Shown here in pieces: positions 57,858-60,375 of a stretch of 60,375 bases of DNA. The stretch covers positions 1 through 60,375 of the forward strand of contig JAYODU010000013.1 in the NCBI GenBank assembly GCA_038106445.1, given 5' to 3'. The translations under genes and the position numbers were made by a program. Source of the stretch: Pseudemcibacter sp038106445. GTDB taxonomy: Bacteria > Pseudomonadota > Alphaproteobacteria > Sphingomonadales > Emcibacteraceae. The notes beneath the pieces are model-generated. The model had not been told where the DNA came from, searched no databases, and saw only the letters and a list, made by a program, of their open reading frames with translations. The number at the start of each line of letters is the position of its first letter. Positions within the stretch are counted from its first letter, which is position 1.

Positions 57858-60182
57858 GTGCCGACATTCTCACCAAATCTGGAACATACGCTTCATCGTA
57901 GTGTCGCAGAAGCGAACAAAAGAAATCACGAGTTTGCAACTTTGGAACATCTATTGCTTGGGTTACTTGATGATAAGGAAGCAATAGCAGTACTTCGCGC
58001 TTGTGATGTGAATATTTCACAGCTTCGCGCCGAACTTAAAGCATATCTTGATCATGAACTTGGAAATATTACAAGTGACAGCGATGTGGATGCGACACCT
58101 ACAGCCAGCTTTCAGCGCGTCATTCAGCGCTCAATTCTTCATGTGCAAAGCAGCGGACGTGAAGAAGTAAATGGTGGAAATGTTCTTGTAGCTATATTTT
58201 CGGAACGCGAAAGTCACGCTGTCTTTTACCTTCAGCAACATGAAGTTTCGAGGCTTGATGTTGTGAATTATATTTCACATGGTCTTGCCAAATCAGGTGA
58301 CCGTGAATACAGGGAGCATGTTGATAGCCATGCGGAAGATGAAGAAAGTGATGGCAGAGCATCAGGTTCAAAAAGTGCAGTTGAAAAATACTGTATAAAT
58401 CTTAATGAAAAAGCACGTGAAGGAAAAATAGATCCTCTTATTGGCCGTGTTCAGGAAGTAGACCGAACTATTCAGATCTTGTGTCGTCGTTCAAAAAATA
58501 ATCCTTTGTACGTAGGTGATCCGGGCGTTGGTAAAACGGCGATAGCAGAGGGTCTTGCCTTAAGAATAGAGAAGAAGGAAGTACCTGAAGTTCTTCACAA
58601 TGCGACAATCTACTGCCTTGAAATGGGTACAATTCTGGCAGGTACAAGATACCGTGGCGATTTTGAGGAACGGATCAAGGCAGTTATCCGTGAAATTGAA
58701 GAAATGGATGGTTCCATTCTGTTTATAGATGAAATTCACACAATCATAGGTGCCGGTGCGACGGGTGGGGGTGCTATGGATGCGTCAAATCTTTTAAAAC
58801 CAGCGCTAGCAAAAGGTGCTCTTCGTTGTATTGGATCAACAACCTATAAGGAATATCGTTCATATATTGAAAAGGATCGCGCTCTAGTGCGCAGGTTCCA
58901 GAAAATTGATATCGTTGAACCTACGGCACAGGAAACAAAGGACATCCTTAAAGGGATCAGGAAATATTTTGAAGAACATCACAATGTTAAATATAGCGAC
59001 GAAGTGATTGAGGCTGCTGTTGATTTGTCTGTAAGACATATTAATGAACGCAAACTTCCTGATAAAGCGATTGACATTATTGACGAAGTTGGCGCCTCGC
59101 AGATGTTATTGCCTGAACCCAAGCGCAAGAAAAATATTACGGTTGAGGATGTTGAAAATGTTGTTTCGAAAATGGCACGTATCCCACCTAAAAGCGTTTC
59201 AAAAGATGATAAGTCGATCTTAAAAACACTTTCAAAAGACCTTAAACGTGTTGTTTTTGGACAGGACCGCGCAATTGAAGTGCTGTCTGACGCAATAAAA
59301 CTCTCAAGAGCGGGACTGCGGGAAGCTGATAAACCAATTGGTTGTTATCTGTTCAGCGGCCCAACCGGGGTAGGTAAAACCGAAGTAGCCAAGCAACTGG
59401 CAAGTTTGCTTGGGGTTGAAATAGAACGATTTGATATGTCTGAATATATGGAGCGCCATACAGTGTCGCGTCTTATTGGGGCACCTCCGGGATATGTGGG
59501 CTATGATCAGGGTGGATTGCTTACGGATGCTATAGATAAAACCCCGCATTGTGTGCTTTTGCTTGATGAAATCGAAAAAGCACATCAGGACGTATATAAT
59601 ATTCTTCTTCAGGTTATGGATCACGGTACGCTAACAGATAGCAATGGTAAAAAAATCGATTTCCGTAATGTTATTTTAATTATGACGACAAATGCTGGCG
59701 CAGTTGAACTTAGCAAGGAAGCAATCGGGTTTGGGGTATCCGATCAGTCAGGTGCAGACGAGGAAGCCATTAAAAAGTTGTTTACCCCTGAATTTAGAAA
59801 TCGCCTTGATGCTATTGTGCCTTTCTCGGAACTTCCGCCTGCTGTTATTGAACAGGTCGTTGAGAAATTTATACTTGAGCTGGAGATGCAATTGGAAGAT
59901 CGCGGAGTTCATATTAAGCTCACGCCATCAGCTAAAGAATTTATTGCTGAAAAGGGATATGATAAACATTTTGGTGCACGGCCGCTGAAACGTGTGATAC
60001 AGGAAGAAATTAAGAAACCACTGGCAGATGAGCTGTTATTCGGTAGACTTGTTGAAGGTGGAGAAGTGAAAATTGGTTGCAAGAATAAGAAACTTATTAT
60101 TGATATAGAGCCAGGAAAATTATTATTGGAAGTAAAACCGAAACCAAAGGATAAGAAAAAAGAGAAAGTTTCCAGTAAATAG
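57858..60182 (+). CDS. clpA: ATP-dependent Clp protease ATP-binding subunit ClpA (GTG start)
   Basis: ClpA (774 residues) is a double-ring AAA+ unfoldase that feeds ClpP. The N-domain repeats occupy about residues 1-145. Walker A of the first AAA domain, GDPGVGKT, is at 220-227 and of the second, GPTGVGKT, at 501-508. IGF in EAIGFGVSDQ is the ClpP-docking loop. I start at GTG 57858, 6 nt behind AAGGAG, giving MPTFSPNLEHTLHRS; an earlier ATG inside clpS has no SD. A lysine-rich C-terminal tail (PKPKDKKKEKVSSK) is present. clpP is not in the window. Confidence 0.96.
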   Translation: MPTFSPNLEHTLHRSVAEANKRNHEFATLEHLLLGLLDDKEAIAVLRACDVNISQLRAELKAYLDHELGNITSDSDVDATPTASFQRVIQRSILHVQSSGREEVNGGNVLVAIFSERESHAVFYLQQHEVSRLDVVNYISHGLAKSGDREYREHVDSHAEDEESDGRASGSKSAVEKYCINLNEKAREGKIDPLIGRVQEVDRTIQILCRRSKNNPLYVGDPGVGKTAIAEGLALRIEKKEVPEVLHNATIYCLEMGTILAGTRYRGDFEERIKAVIREIEEMDGSILFIDEIHTIIGAGATGGGAMDASNLLKPALAKGALRCIGSTTYKEYRSYIEKDRALVRRFQKIDIVEPTAQETKDILKGIRKYFEEHHNVKYSDEVIEAAVDLSVRHINERKLPDKAIDIIDEVGASQMLLPEPKRKKNITVEDVENVVSKMARIPPKSVSKDDKSILKTLSKDLKRVVFGQDRAIEVLSDAIKLSRAGLREADKPIGCYLFSGPTGVGKTEVAKQLASLLGVEIERFDMSEYMERHTVSRLIGAPPGYVGYDQGGLLTDAIDKTPHCVLLLDEIEKAHQDVYNILLQVMDHGTLTDSNGKKIDFRNVILIMTTNAGAVELSKEAIGFGVSDQSGADEEAIKKLFTPEFRNRLDAIVPFSELPPAVIEQVVEKFILELEMQLEDRGVHIKLTPSAKEFIAEKGYDKHFGARPLKRVIQEEIKKPLADELLFGRLVEGGEVKIGCKNKKLIIDIEPGKLLLEVKPKPKDKKKEKVSSK

Positions 60183-60273
60183 AACCCTATATTCAATTAT
60201 TAAGTACGGTTTCATGATAATAGTGTATAATGTTAGTTGTGTGGGGACATTTATCCGATAGGAGAACTGTCAA

Positions 60274-60375
60274 ATGACCAGAACACTTTTTACAACTATA
60301 AGCATATTCACAATATGTTTTGGGATTTCTTTTGCTGAAACCGGTTCTGCACGTTATGAGAAAGAAATGATAAAA
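60274..60375 (+). CDS. 5' end of a gene for an exported protein (cut by window end)
   Basis: ATG 60274 follows AGGAGAA by about 9 nt. The 34 visible residues begin MTRTLFTTISIFTICFGISF and look like a signal peptide, with likely cleavage after FA near residue 21. The mature part begins ETGSARYEKEMIK. A TGTATAAT element at 60224-60231 could be its promoter. Too little is visible to name a family. Confidence 0.7.
   Translation, partial: MTRTLFTTISIFTICFGISFAETGSARYEKEMIK

Noticed and set aside
1..60375. CRISPR array, prophage, transposon or defence system
   Set aside because: No spaced direct repeats, integrase, transposase or defence-type genes are visible; the only long repeat is the tuf pair.

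Overview
The window looks like a chromosomal stretch of an alphaproteobacterium with a fairly low GC content. The support is a MipZ division-site ATPase, an ATP12-type F1-ATPase assembly chaperone in a row with RluC and a HAD phosphatase, a DUF1489 protein, the separation of rpsD and rpmJ from the alpha and spc operons, and TTGAC(T/A)-type -35 boxes. I cannot name the genus. No insertion sequence, phage gene, CRISPR array or rRNA gene is visible. Most of the window is core genome.

Bases 1-1100 hold tRNA-Thr(TGT) and rlmB on the minus strand. From about 1130 to 33410 the plus strand carries the translation/transcription supercluster without interruption: tRNA-Tyr, tRNA-Gly, tuf copy 1, tRNA-Trp, secE-nusG, rplKA, rplJL, rpoBC, rpsL-rpsG-fusA-tuf copy 2, the whole S10 and spc operons through secY-adk, then rpsM-rpsK-rpoA-rplQ, closed by a clear intrinsic terminator. 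The two tuf genes are base-for-base identical, and identity extends exactly through the Shine-Dalgarno (SD) region. Structured leaders precede rplK, rplJ, rpoB, rpsL and rpsJ. The rpsJ leader has its SD separated from the start codon by a hairpin that restores normal spacing when folded.

Bases 33500-45450 hold general metabolism and protein quality control: class II fructose-bisphosphate aldolase; a degP-rarA pair; a cyclopropane fatty acid synthase gene (minus strand) broken by one extra G in a G7 run; a crcB-rluC-HAD-ATP12 row; and pccB-pccA-acylphosphatase (propionyl-CoA carboxylation).

Bases 45440-50450 hold lipB (minus), a small fliN-type SpoA gene interrupted by an in-frame TAG, tRNA-Leu(GAG), and a group of exported proteins: a metallo-beta-lactamase-fold protein with a degenerate metal motif, an M19 dipeptidase lipoprotein, an M55 D-aminopeptidase with a signal peptide, and a YajG-like lipoprotein. 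The M19/M55 pair suggests use or turnover of D-amino-acid-containing peptides.

Bases 50450-60375 hold an alanine-glyoxylate-type aminotransferase (minus), mgtE, a DUF1489 gene, a Bax/GH73-like glucosaminidase (minus), a mipZ-dnaJ-like-phosphomannomutase row, clpS-clpA, and the 5' end of a gene for an exported protein.

I found no convincing new multi-gene system. The items most worth checking are the interrupted fliN gene, the poly-G frameshift in cfa, the hairpin-spaced rpsJ SD, the motif shared by the rplK and rplJ leaders, and a terminator whose stem is a full SD/anti-SD duplex.
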